Shown: positions 1-11,315 of the stretch, one piece after another
How positions within the stretch are numbered: the stretch's first letter is position 1
Layout of the letters: every line of letters begins with the position of its first letter
Assembly (NCBI RefSeq): GCF_051622035.1
Contig: NC_135359.1
Span: 31,711,501-31,775,500, forward strand
From: Arctopsyche grandis
Taxonomy: Eukaryota > Arthropoda > Insecta > Trichoptera > Hydropsychidae
Reading direction: 5' to 3'
Length of the DNA stretch: 64,000 nucleotides
The notes under the pieces: generated by a model
What the model saw: the letters and a program-made list of their open reading frames with translations, nothing else
Database searches by the model: none
Told to the model about the DNA's origin: nothing
Made by a program: the position numbers and the translations under genes

Positions 1-236
1 GTGTGCTGAATTTTAAATCATTTTGAACAGGAAATTGACAGATTTTGAGACATCGACCGAACAACACCAAGATATAGAAAAATCGCGTGATTTAAAAAAC
101 ACATATATCTCCGAATCTCTAGCCAATCAACATTTTTTATTACCAGATTCGTGTTCATTGGGCATAGATCTATAAGAAAACTCATATCTCGTCTCTGAAC
201 CAAAAAAAAGTCGTCATTTGTCGAACATTGTAATCA
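1..236. mobile_element. Right end of a TIR DNA element, cut by the window edge
   Basis: This stretch matches 61650-61856 in the same orientation and ends in GTCGAACATTG followed by TA. The first 120 bases of the complete copy at 61078-61858 are an inverted version of the same end. No transposase is seen. The TA flank suggests but does not prove a Tc1/mariner-like target. Confidence 0.6.
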
Positions 237-2381
237 ACGGGACTATATAATATTATGTTTTTGTAGTTAATATATGTTCAATTCATCATCCAAGACTATT
301 ATAAAACGATTGAATCCACAATTAAATCGACTACCATGGCAGGTGTTGTCAATTGACTTTTAAATATTTAAATTATTATGGTATAGTAAGAAGATTATAA
401 ATGATGTTCAATCGAACACCTCGTATCTGAATCAAAGAACTACATAATTTTATATGCAAAAGTTACCAATATTTGAAACGAATTCAATGAATATAACGAG
501 CCTATCCCTTTAATTGTTTGGTTTTCGGGATTAAGGATTTCGTATGGTTACAATTATTTTTTTAACTGATGCTAATTGTAAATGCCTCTAAATGTAATTT
601 TATATTCCCCATGGGTTTTACCAAACTTTTAAAAAAAAGGGAATATACCAAAATGTATTATGGATGATCCTACTATGATGCTATCAGTTTATTTTTAAAT
701 GGCCAACATTTGCATCGATTTACCTGCTTACACAATAAGGGTGTCTCGATACCTGGAAAACATCATGTAATACATTTTTTTACGCAGCGAACAATCAACA
801 ATTAACTATAATTATTATTTAATTGTCATGTCTATAGAAAAATTTATGTTATGAATAGATGATCTTGCAATTGACAATAATACCCATGTCAAAATAACAA
901 TTTTAGCAAGTTTCATATTTATGCACCGGAAGACAAAAATGATTAGTAAAAATACGTTTTAGCAAAAGTGGACTTTTCGCTACCTTTTCGAAATAAAGGA
1001 AAAACCACAATTTCGTTTTTTACGAGATATGATAGGTAAAGTACATTTAGTCTTACTTCAACTTTCGTTGGAGACATTCATCCATTATCTGATCAAATTT
1101 CATCCGATCTGTTTTTTTATTTATTAATTCGCGACTCCTAACTATTGAACCAACTGCTACGTATACATAATAACTACGACCTGGCCGTCCTTGGATTTAT
1201 CACTTCACGACTTATCTACATACATACTGGACTTCCCACTACACATCTAAAGCCTGGACCGCCCTTGGATTCATTCTTAGAGAGTGCAGTTTTTAAATAA
1301 ATGTATATATGTATGTATGTATATAATTTTTCTTCTCATTTTATTATTTTGAGATTTTTTATAGTGCTTTGGTGAAATCTTAAAATTAAATCGTATTGGG
1401 TAGGATACCCAATATTAAGAGAAGCAGACTTACTTAATCGCTTTCTATTTTCAGTTTATTGAGTTTATAAATATTACAATAAATATTTCCTTTCTTTTCC
1501 CTAAAAATATTGCAAAAATGTATTACAAATGTGACGTGAGGAAATAGTTCATTAACTAAATAGAAACTTAAATCGAAAAAATGCGGCAAATAAATTTTCA
1601 ATATAAAGAATTATCAAAAAAACTAAAATTAAAATTCGATCTCCGGCTCAATTTCACCGGATACGATTTGCCTTTGAAATCGAATTGAGATTATGTCCAA
1701 AAATCGATAAATAATTAAACTTTGCAGTTGAAATAGCATATCGTAGAGAAAACATAACAGTTAAATTTTTTTCAAATTAAGTTAAAGTATTGATCGATAA
1801 AATATTACTAAAAATTACTATCGTGAAGGCAATGTTTTTTTTTATTAAATTTGCTTTTCTCTAGTAAGTTGACCAAATAAATGTCAGTTAACAACACTTG
1901 CCACGATATTCGATTCCACTGCGGAGAATTTATTCAAGCATTACAATTTTTCATATTCACAAAAAAATTTGAGGCATAGCGTGGGTTGTGCAACACTTCC
2001 CCTTTGGGGTCGCTCGACGATACACGTAAAAACGTAAAGGAGGTATGTAAAAATAAAGCGTATTTAACCGCATCCACGCTTATCATTTGGAATCATTCAC
2101 ATCCTGAACCTACATATGTATATATATTGGAAAAACTTTGCGAACATAGATTTTATTGTATTCTATTTACATCTAGATACAATAATTCAAAATAAAACCG
2201 TCTTGGATGATGAATTGAACATACATATATTAACTACAAAAACATAATATTGTATAGTACCATTGATTATTTTACATATAAAAGCATTTATAATTAACAT
2301 CAATTAAAAAAATAATTGTAACTGAACGAAAATCCTTATCAATACGAAGAATTAAAAAGTTCTTATAATAAACCCTGTACT
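237..2381. repeat. AT-rich non-coding stretch with rearranged inverted repeat blocks
   Basis: No gene is recognised. Two blocks recur inverted at the far end: 244-296 pairs with 2198-2258, and 531-586 pairs with 2283-2336. Their order does not fit a simple palindrome (A then B at the left; the reverse complement of the right reads B then A), so the repeat has been rearranged. Part of 1570-1620 resembles 47780-47830. Confidence 0.5.
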
Positions 2382-2881
2382 NNNNNNNNNNNNNNNNNNN
2401 NNNNNNNNNNNNNNNNNNNNNNNNNNNNNNNNNNNNNNNNNNNNNNNNNNNNNNNNNNNNNNNNNNNNNNNNNNNNNNNNNNNNNNNNNNNNNNNNNNNN
2501 NNNNNNNNNNNNNNNNNNNNNNNNNNNNNNNNNNNNNNNNNNNNNNNNNNNNNNNNNNNNNNNNNNNNNNNNNNNNNNNNNNNNNNNNNNNNNNNNNNNN
2601 NNNNNNNNNNNNNNNNNNNNNNNNNNNNNNNNNNNNNNNNNNNNNNNNNNNNNNNNNNNNNNNNNNNNNNNNNNNNNNNNNNNNNNNNNNNNNNNNNNNN
2701 NNNNNNNNNNNNNNNNNNNNNNNNNNNNNNNNNNNNNNNNNNNNNNNNNNNNNNNNNNNNNNNNNNNNNNNNNNNNNNNNNNNNNNNNNNNNNNNNNNNN
2801 NNNNNNNNNNNNNNNNNNNNNNNNNNNNNNNNNNNNNNNNNNNNNNNNNNNNNNNNNNNNNNNNNNNNNNNNNNNNNNNNN
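2382..2881. other. Assembly gap (500 N)
   Basis: Exactly 500 undetermined bases, a conventional placeholder length, so the true distance is unknown. Reading frames that run through it have no meaning. Confidence 0.99.
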
Positions 2882-3215
2882 TTGAGAACGCAGATCGCTT
2901 AGTTTGGGATATTGGGAATTGCATTGGACCACTGGAATTTAAAATAAAGAAATTGAGTAAATCATCGGGTGGTTGAAACAGTAGTCATTGTCTTGAATTT
3001 TATGTCAAAAATAAAATCTCTGACATTATGGAATGTTATTTGGGTAATTGGATTATTAATCACGTTGCGATCGTGGGTGCCGTTACCGACCACTACGTCT
3101 ATTCGGGGGTTTCCATTGATAACCGATAGTACTTAAACCTGGAGATAATCCTCTAAAACCAATTATAACGGCGACTCTTTTAGCAAATGCTACAATAGTT
3201 AATGTCAATATTATA

Positions 3216-3297
3216 GGGGATGGACGAATGAGACGACTGGCATGTTGATTCGCGTATTTTTATTATGGAAGCCAGAGACGGAGTGCGGTAGCGACTT
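3216..3297 (+). repeat. Degenerate fragment of the miniature-LTR terminal repeat
   Basis: The stretch with GACGAATGAGACGACTGGCA matches the first half of the 163-bp terminal repeats at 26100-26262 and 26945-27106, with many substitutions. It is an old solo-LTR fragment without the 3' half. Confidence 0.6.
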
Positions 3298-3384
3298 TTG
3301 GGCGAGCACTTTGTGACCAATAATCACCGAACAGTTGTTTGTGATCTCGATGGTGCTCTTCACAAAAATTTACTCCAATACCCC

Positions 3385-3508
3385 CGTGGAATCAAAGTAA
3401 CAGCTCGACATGCTCTGATCGAGAGTTATGAGCCGTACCTATATTGAGCTAAAATATAAAATAACGATCTTCGTTTGACAGTAAAGGGTAAATATAAATT
3501 ATAAAAAA
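3385..3508 (+). repeat. Copy 1 of a direct repeat flanking an LTR copy; holds an empty site
   Basis: About 105 bases from CGTGGAATCAAAG to TTTGACAG recur at 4094-4207. Here the copy runs on without a break through TAA into AGGGTAAATATAAATT. In copy 2 that same junction is split: its left half ends at 4207 and its right half resumes at 6608. Confidence 0.6.
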
Positions 3509-4022
3509 TGCTGTAGGGATATAGCACAACTTGTACCATACGAAACTTGGTCGATGATATCACCTATTTCCCTCATTGAACTTAATCTGTACAAATGACA
3601 TCATCGCGTCCTGTTCTCGTACACGAAAGTCAGCCGTTGCCGAAATACTTCGTCCAGCTTACCCATAAAGGCGATTAAACTCGCTTCAGATACGCAATCA
3701 CGAGTACACGGGAAATCCCAAGGAGCTACGCAACTACGCATCAAACATAGAACACAAAGGAAGACCTCGACCCGTTGGAATCTTCCAGGACGTGGTCTCA
3801 CCAGCCCGGCTACACGTCGCTCAAACAACACCTTTATAAACCAGCGCATCGTCCCCAGATGCCAGTGAGCTTCAGGAACTCGACCTGGCTCGTTCCAGCG
3901 AATCCCCTACCTACTTCGCTGTACATACAAATACACCTGTATTAATCGAGTAATAAAGATCCTCTTCAAAATTCAACTGAATTTCCATAGACTGGGAAAC
4001 AGTCAAAACCTTTAACCCGCCT
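3509..4022 (+). mobile_element. LTR of retrotransposon family B, with a short piece of internal sequence
   Basis: It starts TGCTGTAGGGATATAGCAC and ends near AACCCGCC, like the copy at 32333-32891. It contains a TATA-like CTTTATAAACC at about 3830 and an AATAAAG near 3950. Downstream, TGGTGAACCCGACGTG (about 4031-4046) looks like a primer-binding region, so a little 5' internal sequence remains. No gag or pol is visible. The reading frame at 3601-3849 lies inside this LTR and is not a gene. Confidence 0.65.
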
Positions 4023-5107
4023 TATAACTGGTGAACCCGACGTGAATTAAATTCAAATAAAAAAATTCCGATTAATGTCTGCAGATATAAAGACCCGTGG
4101 AATCAAAGGAACAGCTCGACCACAGCCATTGACATGCTCTGATCAAGAGTTATGAACCGTACCTATATTGAGCTAGAATATAAATAACGATCTTCGTTTG
4201 ACAGTAAAGGTTTGTTCATACTTAACAGCACTGCACGGCTTCAGCACTGCACGACTCCGTTTCAAATATGTCATTTTATTACATTTCTATTCATGTTTAC
4301 CTACACGTCGCGGTCACGTCACGTTCACAGCACTTTGGCCGAGTGCAAGGCAACATCGGCTTACTTATACATTGCAGGCCATGACGATACGGCTCAATAT
4401 TGCTTACGTCGTATTGTCGAGTACTTATAATATGAATGCATACACGTGCATTCGTAGCTACGCGTCAGAATCAGTGGCGGCTCGTGATAATTTTTAGTGG
4501 CGGGGCTGCACTGAAAAGATGTCTAAAAAATGTCACCATAATTATTCTATCATGTCATAACAGGACAAAATAAGCACAATTTTTCGTGTACGACCACTTA
4601 CATGTGGATTTAAGTATTATTGAAAAAAAAACTAGCAAAATTCACCACCCATTAAAGGGGTGCGTCCAAACGCGATGAAGATTTCGAAAAATACGCTGGT
4701 ACTCCAGTAAGATTGCTAAAAAAAAATCGTGCTTGCTGGTTTCGCGACGCGGATTAAAAAAACCCCAAAACCTTTCAAAAACTTAATCCCCTAATTCGTA
4801 ACGAAAAACATTAACCTGTTGACAATGCATCGATACATCGGTTGTTTCATCTGCCATAACAGCTAGATAAGTTGCTTTTTTTTATTTCAGCACTTATTTG
4901 TTCCCTACACACGTTCAAAATACAATCTTAAAGTTCATTTTGAATAGTTTTTGATGTCCCTTTAAAAACCGAAGAAGTTTGAAAATGTTTTTTTAAAGAA
5001 TCGTCGAAATTTTGTGAATATTCTAGAAGCCCCCGAAAAACTCCTGGATTTTTTGAATTATCTGTTTCATCGTGTCCCCTCATTGGCATTTCAAATTTAC
5101 CGCAAAA

Positions 5108-5300
5108 TTTCTTCTTCTTGTTAATGCTTTGTCCGCATCCGAACGTTGGCGACCACCTCGTCGATAATTTGAATATATCCGCATCGGTCTTCAGCGGCTC
5201 GGAACAGCTCTTCGGCGCTCATATCGGTCCACATGCGCATGTTTCGAAGCCAAGATAACTTTTTCCTGCCAATCCATTTTTTTCCTTCTATTTTCGCAAA
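5108..5300 (-). pseudogene. 3' end of an RTE-like non-LTR retrotransposon, truncated
   Basis: The minus strand reads GRKKLSWLRNMRMWTDMSAE and then FRAAEDRCGYIQIIDEVVAN. This is the C-terminal tail that follows the reverse transcriptase in insect RTE-type elements. The coding part ends near 5121 and is followed by a short AAGAAGAAG tail. Everything upstream (endonuclease and reverse transcriptase) is missing, so it is a dead 5'-truncated insert. Confidence 0.7.
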
Positions 5301-5654
5301 ATTTAACGCAATCAATAATTTTAAATAAAACATTCCGATTTTTTTTGACGTTTTCGTTATGCTTATCTATTTCCCGCCGACAAGCTTCGCTTGTCAAATG
5401 GGTTTTTATGTTAGCCGATCCCAAAATCGTGAGATTACACACATTTTTTAAGTGTTCGACAAGTGTTTTTTTAATTTTATCGTTTAAATGTCAATAACTC
5501 CTGTTTTCGTCCAAGATGCTTCGACTCGCCTCCAAACAAAAGACACGGATAACAAAATAACGCGTTTTTTCTGTACATCCCGTTAACCAATTGTATTTTT
5601 TATAAATGTCTGGATTAAATTTTCGCGAGTAACTAAAAGATCTACTAGTTGCAG

Positions 5655-6533
5655 GCTGTGAAATAATTAAATTGGGCGTGAGGCAGCCTAATGCTTTTAT
5701 AGCGAAAGTTCAACTTAAATTTATTAAATCCTTACGCTACCTTTTTCCTACCTATACCCATTCTACTGTTTCCGACATTTTAAAAATCCTTTCTTTTAAC
5801 AATCTTTCTGTCAGGCGACGACATTCTGATGCTATATTCTTCTTTAAGCTCATAAATGGTTTCCTTGATTGTTCTGATTTACTGAATAAGGTTAATTTCA
5901 GAATCCCAGTTCGATACCCTAGACGCGTTGCACTCTTTTCACTTGATCCTTTCAATACTAATTCCCAAAAATATTTTTATCTGCAGCGCGTTTATCGTAT
6001 GTTTAACGGAGAGCTGAATGAGGTTGATCTGTTTGGTATTTCCCTACATCAATTCAGGTCTAACATCAAGAGAATCTTGACCGATTGATTCATTTTTTCT
6101 TCTATTCTATTTTTCCAATATTTCCATTATTTTTATACTTTAGTTTAGTTATGTAATGTGCTATTTAATCATATTATAGCTTTCATTCCTTTCCTTTTCA
6201 TTTGTTTATTTTGTATTTACCTTTTTCATTTGTTTTTTATATTTGTAAATTTCAATTTCTTCTTATATTCTATCTTATAACCTTTTCCAAATATTTTAAT
6301 ACTATAGTTTAATTATGCAATGTACTACATATTTTGTCATGCCTTTATTCTTTACTTTTTAATTTGTTTTCCTTATATTTATCTTTTTCATTTTTGTAAA
6401 AATCTATTATTGGACTCGGATGTTACATATATTATTTATTTACTTTTTGTGTTTTTTATACCTATCTCTGTACATCCTGTCTGTTGATTTTTCAATTAAT
6501 AAAATAAAAATAAAATAAAATAAAATAGCGACT
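5655..6533 (+). pseudogene. 3' end of a Jockey/CR1-type LINE with TAAAA tail
   Basis: The frame ending at 6088 (about 138 codons) carries the pattern RRRHSDAIFFFKLINGFLDC, LLNKVNFRIPVRYPRR and a final RMFNGEL block, which is the post-RT C-terminus of Jockey/CR1-like LINEs. An AT-rich 3' UTR of about 430 bases follows, ending in a (TAAAA)n tail at 6501-6527. No reverse transcriptase motifs remain upstream, so the copy is 5'-truncated. It lies within the candidate 2.4-kb insertion. Confidence 0.7.
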
Positions 6534-6780
6534 TTTTCGGTAAGTTCTAGTCGCGAAAAGTGCAAATTTTGTAAATATTTTACCGAATTCTTTGAATGAA
6601 CAGACCTTAAAGGGTAAATATAAATTGTAAAAAATGGTAAATTTCAAGTCAACAGATATGGTCGAATTGGGGTACGTTTCGGCTGATTGTTGGTGTGTGG
6701 CTACAAGACAAATATTGTACAAGGGCAAGTGCGATATAGAGTAGAGTGAGTCGAGTGCAAGTCGAGTTGGGATATGTTAG

Positions 6781-6910
6781 GCGGGCGGCGGCTGCGCCCC
6801 ATTTCATCCCCTCACCCCCCCTGCGAGCGCCCCCACCGGAAGTGAGTACAGCCTTCGCCCCCCACCCCCACCCCCCGTTCCCCACAATCGCCACTTCACC
6901 GCGAGTGCGC
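6781..6910. promoter_or_regulatory. GC-rich island, possible promoter and first exon of AP-1 mu
   Basis: About 130 bases are strongly GC-rich (runs of C and CG dinucleotides) in AT-rich surroundings. It contains CCGGAAGTGAGTA, which reads both as an ETS-type site and as a splice donor (AA|GTGAGT). The AP-1 mu ORF begins 1.1 kb downstream, right after a splice-acceptor-like TTCCAG at 7998-8003. A non-coding first exon here is therefore plausible, but inferred. Confidence 0.35.
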
Positions 6911-7225
6911 AAACTTCACTTCTGCGGTCCACGTCATTGTAGGTTATGTCACTTCAGTACACCCACTTATTAGTAAACGTCAAACTTTGCCTAATTGCAC
7001 CTAACGTCAAATACTCCTCACAAAAATATACTTCTATTCCTTTTTTGACGTTTGCCAATTCCATTTCGTTCATACAATATTCCGTATTATCTTCACCCTG
7101 TGAGTGTTCACTTATGCTAAAAAATATTGCTTCACTTTGCACGGGTCGCGAGACAAATGCAGCAATAATTATTATGAAAGATGATACTTAAGTGCGAAAT
7201 GGTGTGATTGTCATCTGTAACATAT

Positions 7226-7665
7226 AGCCAGCAGTATGGCTCGATGGTAGCGTGTATGTTTAGCACCAAGTGATCAGTGGATTCGATCCGCTATGCTGCT
7301 GGTTAGATTTGGGGTATTTGTGACTATAAATCGATCGTTTCTTATCAGAGTTTACCAATTTTATCTGATCATTGTTGAAACGGTTCCTCGAAAATTGGCA
7401 AAAAATCATCTTTCCTGTTGTCACAAATCTTCTGTATTTATTGTGTGTACAATTTGTAAAAATTATGTTCAAATCTATGTAAATCCATAGATGTCTCAAT
7501 GGATTTATTATTTAATTAATTAATTGTTATTTCGTGTTCTTCAAATTCTCGAAATACAGTGATTTATGTAATAATAAAATGCTGCATTGTTTGTAATTAA
7601 TTGTCCAGGAAGGCGCATTTTGGCCTTCCTGGTATATATCTATGTAAAATAAAAAATAAAATATT
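7226..7665 (+). mobile_element. tRNA-derived SINE, copy 1
   Basis: The head (7226-7300) is tRNA-like: an A-box region TGGCTCGATGGT and a B-box GGATTCGATCC, with the ends AGCCAGCAG and CTGCTGG pairing like an acceptor stem. A body follows with GATCATTGTTGAAACGGTTC and ATCCATAGATGTCTC, then the tail stem CCAGGAAGGCGC / GCCTTCCTGG, then an A/T-rich end. Other copies lie at 34183, 49369, 52690, 53279 and 57928. Confidence 0.8.
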
Positions 7666-8019
7666 GAACGCATTCAAAATCCTAATAGACATTATTTTAA
7701 GTAAAACAAGATTTGTTACTTTATTGTTCTGAAATAATAAAGATGTTGAAAACCCCAACAGATAAACGATATTTAAGAGCTGAGCATCAATAGTGTTTCA
7801 ATTGAAACGTACATACAAATGGTTGAGAAGATAAGACGGTATGTGGGTTTATACCGCATACGGATATCATATAAAGCAACTATTATTTCTGGCTTGTAAC
7901 ACACGCTTGTGTCAACAAAACAGTCATAAAGGATTTGTCTTCTTCTATAACTGCTTTGAAGCTCTCAATACATGAATAATCATTACTTTTATCAATGTTC
8001 CAGGTGAATATTCTCAACA

Positions 8020-9288
8020 ATGTCGTCTTCGGCGATATATATATTGGACGTGAAGGGAAAGGTGTTGATATCGCGTACATACCGCGGCGATATCGAGTTG
8101 GGAGTGATCGACAAATTCATGCCGTTGCTCATGGAAAAGGAGGAAGAGGGTCTCGTAACACCTCTGTTGCAAACCAACGAGTGCACCTTCTCCTACATCA
8201 AAACAAACAATCTATACATAGTGTCGACGACGAAGAAGAACGCCAACATCGCCTTGGTATTTGTATTTTTATATAAAATAGTAGAAGTAATGACTGAATA
8301 TTTTAAAGAATTGGAAGAGGAGAGCATACGGGACAATTTCGTCGTGATCTACGAACTTTTGGACGAGCTGTTAGACTTTGGATATCCTCAAACGACCGAT
8401 AGTAAAATCCTGCAAGAGTACATCACGCAGGAGGGTCACAAACTCGAGATACAACCGAGGATACCGATGGCCGTCACCAACGCCGTGTCGTGGCGGTCCG
8501 AAGGCATCAAGTATCGCAAGAACGAGGTCTTCCTCGACGTCATCGAATCGGTGAATCTACTCGCCAATTCCAACGGCAACGTCTTACGGAGCGAAATAGT
8601 CGGCGCTATCAAAATGAGGGTGTACCTTTCGGGTATGCCGGAGCTGCGTCTCGGTCTGAACGATAAGGTCCTGTTCGAGAGCACCGGCCGAGGCAAGTCA
8701 AAGTCGGTGGAATTAGAGGACGTCAAATTCCATCAGTGCGTCCGACTATCTAGATTCGAAAACGACCGGACGATCTCGTTCATCCCGCCAGACGGCGAAT
8801 TCGAGCTGATGTCGTACCGTCTGAACACACACGTCAAGCCGTTGATTTGGATCGAGTCGGTGATCGACCGCCACGCTCACTCCCGAGTCGAATACATGAT
8901 CCGAGCCAAGTCGCAGTTCAAGAAGAGGTCGACGGCGAACAACGTCGAGATCGTGATACCGGTGCCGGCTGACGCAGACTCTCCCAAGTTCAAGACGACG
9001 ATAGGCAGCGTCAAGTATACGCCGGAGCAGAACGCCATCACGTGGCTGATCAAGTCGTTCCAGGGCGGAAAGGAGTACCTCATGAAGGCGCACTTCGGAC
9101 TGCCGTCGGTCGAGTGCGAGGACTCGGACGGCAAGCCACCGATACAGGTCAAGTTCGAGATACCGTACTTCACAACATCGGGCATTCAAGTGCGGTATTT
9201 GAAGATCATTGAAAAGAGCGGGTATCAAGCGCTGCCGTGGGTCCGGTACATCACGCAGAACGGAGACTATCAGCTTCGCACCAATTGA
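8020..9288 (+). CDS. AP-1mu: AP-1 complex subunit mu (clathrin adaptor medium chain)
   Basis: Intact 422-residue protein, the usual length for the AP-1 medium chain. AP-1 sorts cargo into clathrin-coated vesicles between the trans-Golgi network and endosomes; mu binds tyrosine-based YxxPhi signals and packs with gamma, beta-1 and sigma. The N-terminal longin domain begins MSSSAIYILDVKGKVLISR and includes KKNANIALVFVFLYKIVEV; the hallmark DNFVVIYELLDELLDFGYPQ follows near residue 107. The mu homology domain runs from about residue 168 to the end and closes LPWVRYITQNGDYQLRTN. The ATG at 8020 gives the exact family start. The ORF has no intron; TTCCAG just upstream suggests an intron in the 5' UTR. 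Its third codon positions are far more GC-rich than the neighbourhood. A MITE starts 35 bp after the stop. Confidence 0.97.
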   Translation: MSSSAIYILDVKGKVLISRTYRGDIELGVIDKFMPLLMEKEEEGLVTPLLQTNECTFSYIKTNNLYIVSTTKKNANIALVFVFLYKIVEVMTEYFKELEEESIRDNFVVIYELLDELLDFGYPQTTDSKILQEYITQEGHKLEIQPRIPMAVTNAVSWRSEGIKYRKNEVFLDVIESVNLLANSNGNVLRSEIVGAIKMRVYLSGMPELRLGLNDKVLFESTGRGKSKSVELEDVKFHQCVRLSRFENDRTISFIPPDGEFELMSYRLNTHVKPLIWIESVIDRHAHSRVEYMIRAKSQFKKRSTANNVEIVIPVPADADSPKFKTTIGSVKYTPEQNAITWLIKSFQGGKEYLMKAHFGLPSVECEDSDGKPPIQVKFEIPYFTTSGIQVRYLKIIEKSGYQALPWVRYITQNGDYQLRTN

Positions 9289-9323
9289 ATCACATTCCGT
9301 TTCGTATTTGTATATGTATATGT

Positions 9324-9683
9324 CGATGCGGTGCAAACGATCGACAAGCGCCAGACAGACTGAACAACAGATTAACGACACGTTTACCTTATGCGTGCGC
9401 ACTGCTCGCACTTACACTAAGCGAAATCTACCCGAAGTCCCGACATACACCTACCCTGTAAACGTTCTGTGCTTCTGATACTTTAGTTCCGAATTTTGCC
9501 TCATTAAACTCGCCAGAAAGATCCAACTCAATTTTAATAATTGCATCTGTGCACATCGAAAGGTTACTCGTCATCTGATGTGCAATCTGTCATTCGTGAA
9601 GTCGAGAATTGCGTTTAAAGCACCCATCCAGTTAATCTGTGGTTCAGTCTGTCTGGCGCTTGTCGATCGTTTGCACCAAAACC
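9324..9683. mobile_element. MITE family 1 (9-bp TSD), copy 1, in the 3' UTR region of AP-1 mu
   Basis: 360 bp with inverted termini of about 45 bases (GGTGCAAACGATCGACAAGC at the left, inverted at the right). The outermost bases differ: CGATGC at one end, GGTTTT/GGGTTT at the other. A perfect 9-bp target duplication TGTATATGT lies at 9315-9323 and 9684-9692. The interior has no coding capacity. ATTAAA at 9503-9508 on the + strand could act as a poly(A) signal for AP-1 mu. Confidence 0.88.
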
Positions 9684-9692
9684 TGTATATGT

Positions 9693-10937
9693 TTGTATTA
9701 AATTTTGTTTTCAATAAGATTATTCAACAACTCTCGCTTTAACGCAGATGATGCGAATATATTTTTTAATCTGCAATGAAGTGCGTCCCTCAACAGTATT
9801 GCACATAGAAATTATATTTATATTATTATACCCCGGCGCGATCCGAGTGTAGCCTATGAATGTTCGTATGTTCGGCTTCAACCTCGCAGCGGTCTATTCA
9901 TAATTATATTATAATAGTATTTTAAGGACAATTCCACTTTATTGTATTTAAATTAGTTATATATTTTAGATTGATTTGATTATGTGTATGTAATGCTTTC
10001 CTAGATAAAATTTGATAGTCCCGAGTCAATTGTTAACCCTTTGCCCGCGGCAGTAAATATAGCGAACAAGCCCTGTATGCGGTACCTTTTTCGCGAATTT
10101 GGCAACGAATTTTTCGACCTTAAATACAGATATTAATATTTACTCAAGTAACCAGATATGTTAATTAACACATAAAGTATTATTTTAAACAATAAAATAC
10201 ATAATATATCTCGTAGTCTTCGCTTAATTGTCAAATAGTCATTCTTCATACAATTGAGACGTATCGTCGCCATTGTTCAACAGACGTGACGTCACATAAA
10301 TGAGGTTTCAATATGGTTCCATAAAAAACTAATTTTGACTGGTATATATTCATTTTAAGCAAATTGAATAGATGGTATTCAACTCTCAGTAATATATTCA
10401 ACCAATTTTGAACCTTAAAACAGTTGAAATAGGCGCATATAAGGCTCAAAATCTCGTGCAAAGTCCAGAAATTCTATGGAAGACAGCCGCGCTACAGACT
10501 TGTCGCGCAAAGCTTCCATAGAAGACGGCCGCGGGCAAATGGTTAACTGCTGCATTTTGACTGCAGTGTACACGGTTTGAGCCACGTTAATATTTTTAAT
10601 TAATCACTGTATGAATTTTTTTATTATTTTATAATACATACATATTTTTATATGAAAGAACTATTAAGTTAAATTTGTACGTACTTAATTAGATAGCGAA
10701 AGAGCCCAAACTATCACGTCTCACTGTAAATTATAACCGCTTATTATTATTATATACTAAATTTTAGGAATTTATTACGTCTTGAGTAATTTTGGGTGCT
10801 ACTGATGATGTTTAACCAACAGAGTGAATGTTATTGTAAAGTAATTGTTAATTATATAATAATAATAAAAATAATTTGAAAACAACAAGTCTTTTTACTT
10901 TATTTATAATGTGAAGATGAATGTTTGTGTGTCAACT
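9693..10937. other. AT-rich intergenic sequence, no gene recognised
   Basis: No conserved protein, tRNA-like fold or repeat end could be supported. Two short similar blocks near 10060 and 10520, both with a GCCCGCGG-type core, may be the ends of a degraded element. Confidence 0.3.
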
Positions 10938-11315
10938 CTATACAAATCTACAGTTTTCAATGTTTCCTTTCTTTCCTCGTGTTTGAAGGTCGTGACTTTC
11001 CCTTCTTCTAACTTCCATAATGCGGGTCGTTGTGGTCCTCCAGCTCTGTTGACACTCCGCAGCTTGCATTGACTCAACTACAGATTTCCTAGTAGCAGTC
11101 CTGACCTGGTCACTCCATCTTGTTGGGAATCGTCCTCTTCCTCTGCTTCCCTCAACACTTCCCAGAACGATCAATTTTTCCAGGTTGTCCTGATCTCGTC
11201 TCATAAAGAACTGGAGGATACGCCTAAGACAAATAGATGATAGCCTATTGCCAACCAGCAGCTCTTGCAAGATGGAAGCATTGTTTCTTCTCACTATCCA
11301 GAGGATTCTAAACAT
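10938..11315 (-). pseudogene. C-terminal fragment of an RTE-like retrotransposon
   Basis: The minus strand reads LRRILQFFMRRDQDNLEKLI, then GRGRFPTRWSDQVRTATRKS and RRRESHDLQTRGKK. This is the conserved tail downstream of the reverse transcriptase in insect RTE-type elements. It is a different subfamily from the fragment at 5108-5300 and from the copy at 22625. The RT itself is absent. Confidence 0.75.

Larger units (their letters stand above)
4208..6607. mobile_element. Candidate 2.4-kb TAA-flanked composite insertion
   Basis: The left end is AGGTTTGTTCATAC and the right end GAATGAACAGACCT, inverted 12-14-mers like those of the 223-bp MITE at 28060-28282. TAA is present on both sides (4205-4207, 6608-6610). 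The flanks rejoin to the uninterrupted sequence seen at 3470-3508. Inside are two LINE 3' fragments, so it may be a carrier element or a MITE enlarged by nested insertions. No transposase is recognised. Confidence 0.5.

Noticed and set aside
7226-7300. tRNA gene
   Set aside because: A and B box-like motifs are present, but the fold is imperfect and the unit is dispersed with a long body and tail, so it is a SINE head.
8746-9411. 221-codon minus-strand frame
   Set aside because: Antisense shadow of the GC-rich AP-1 mu coding region.
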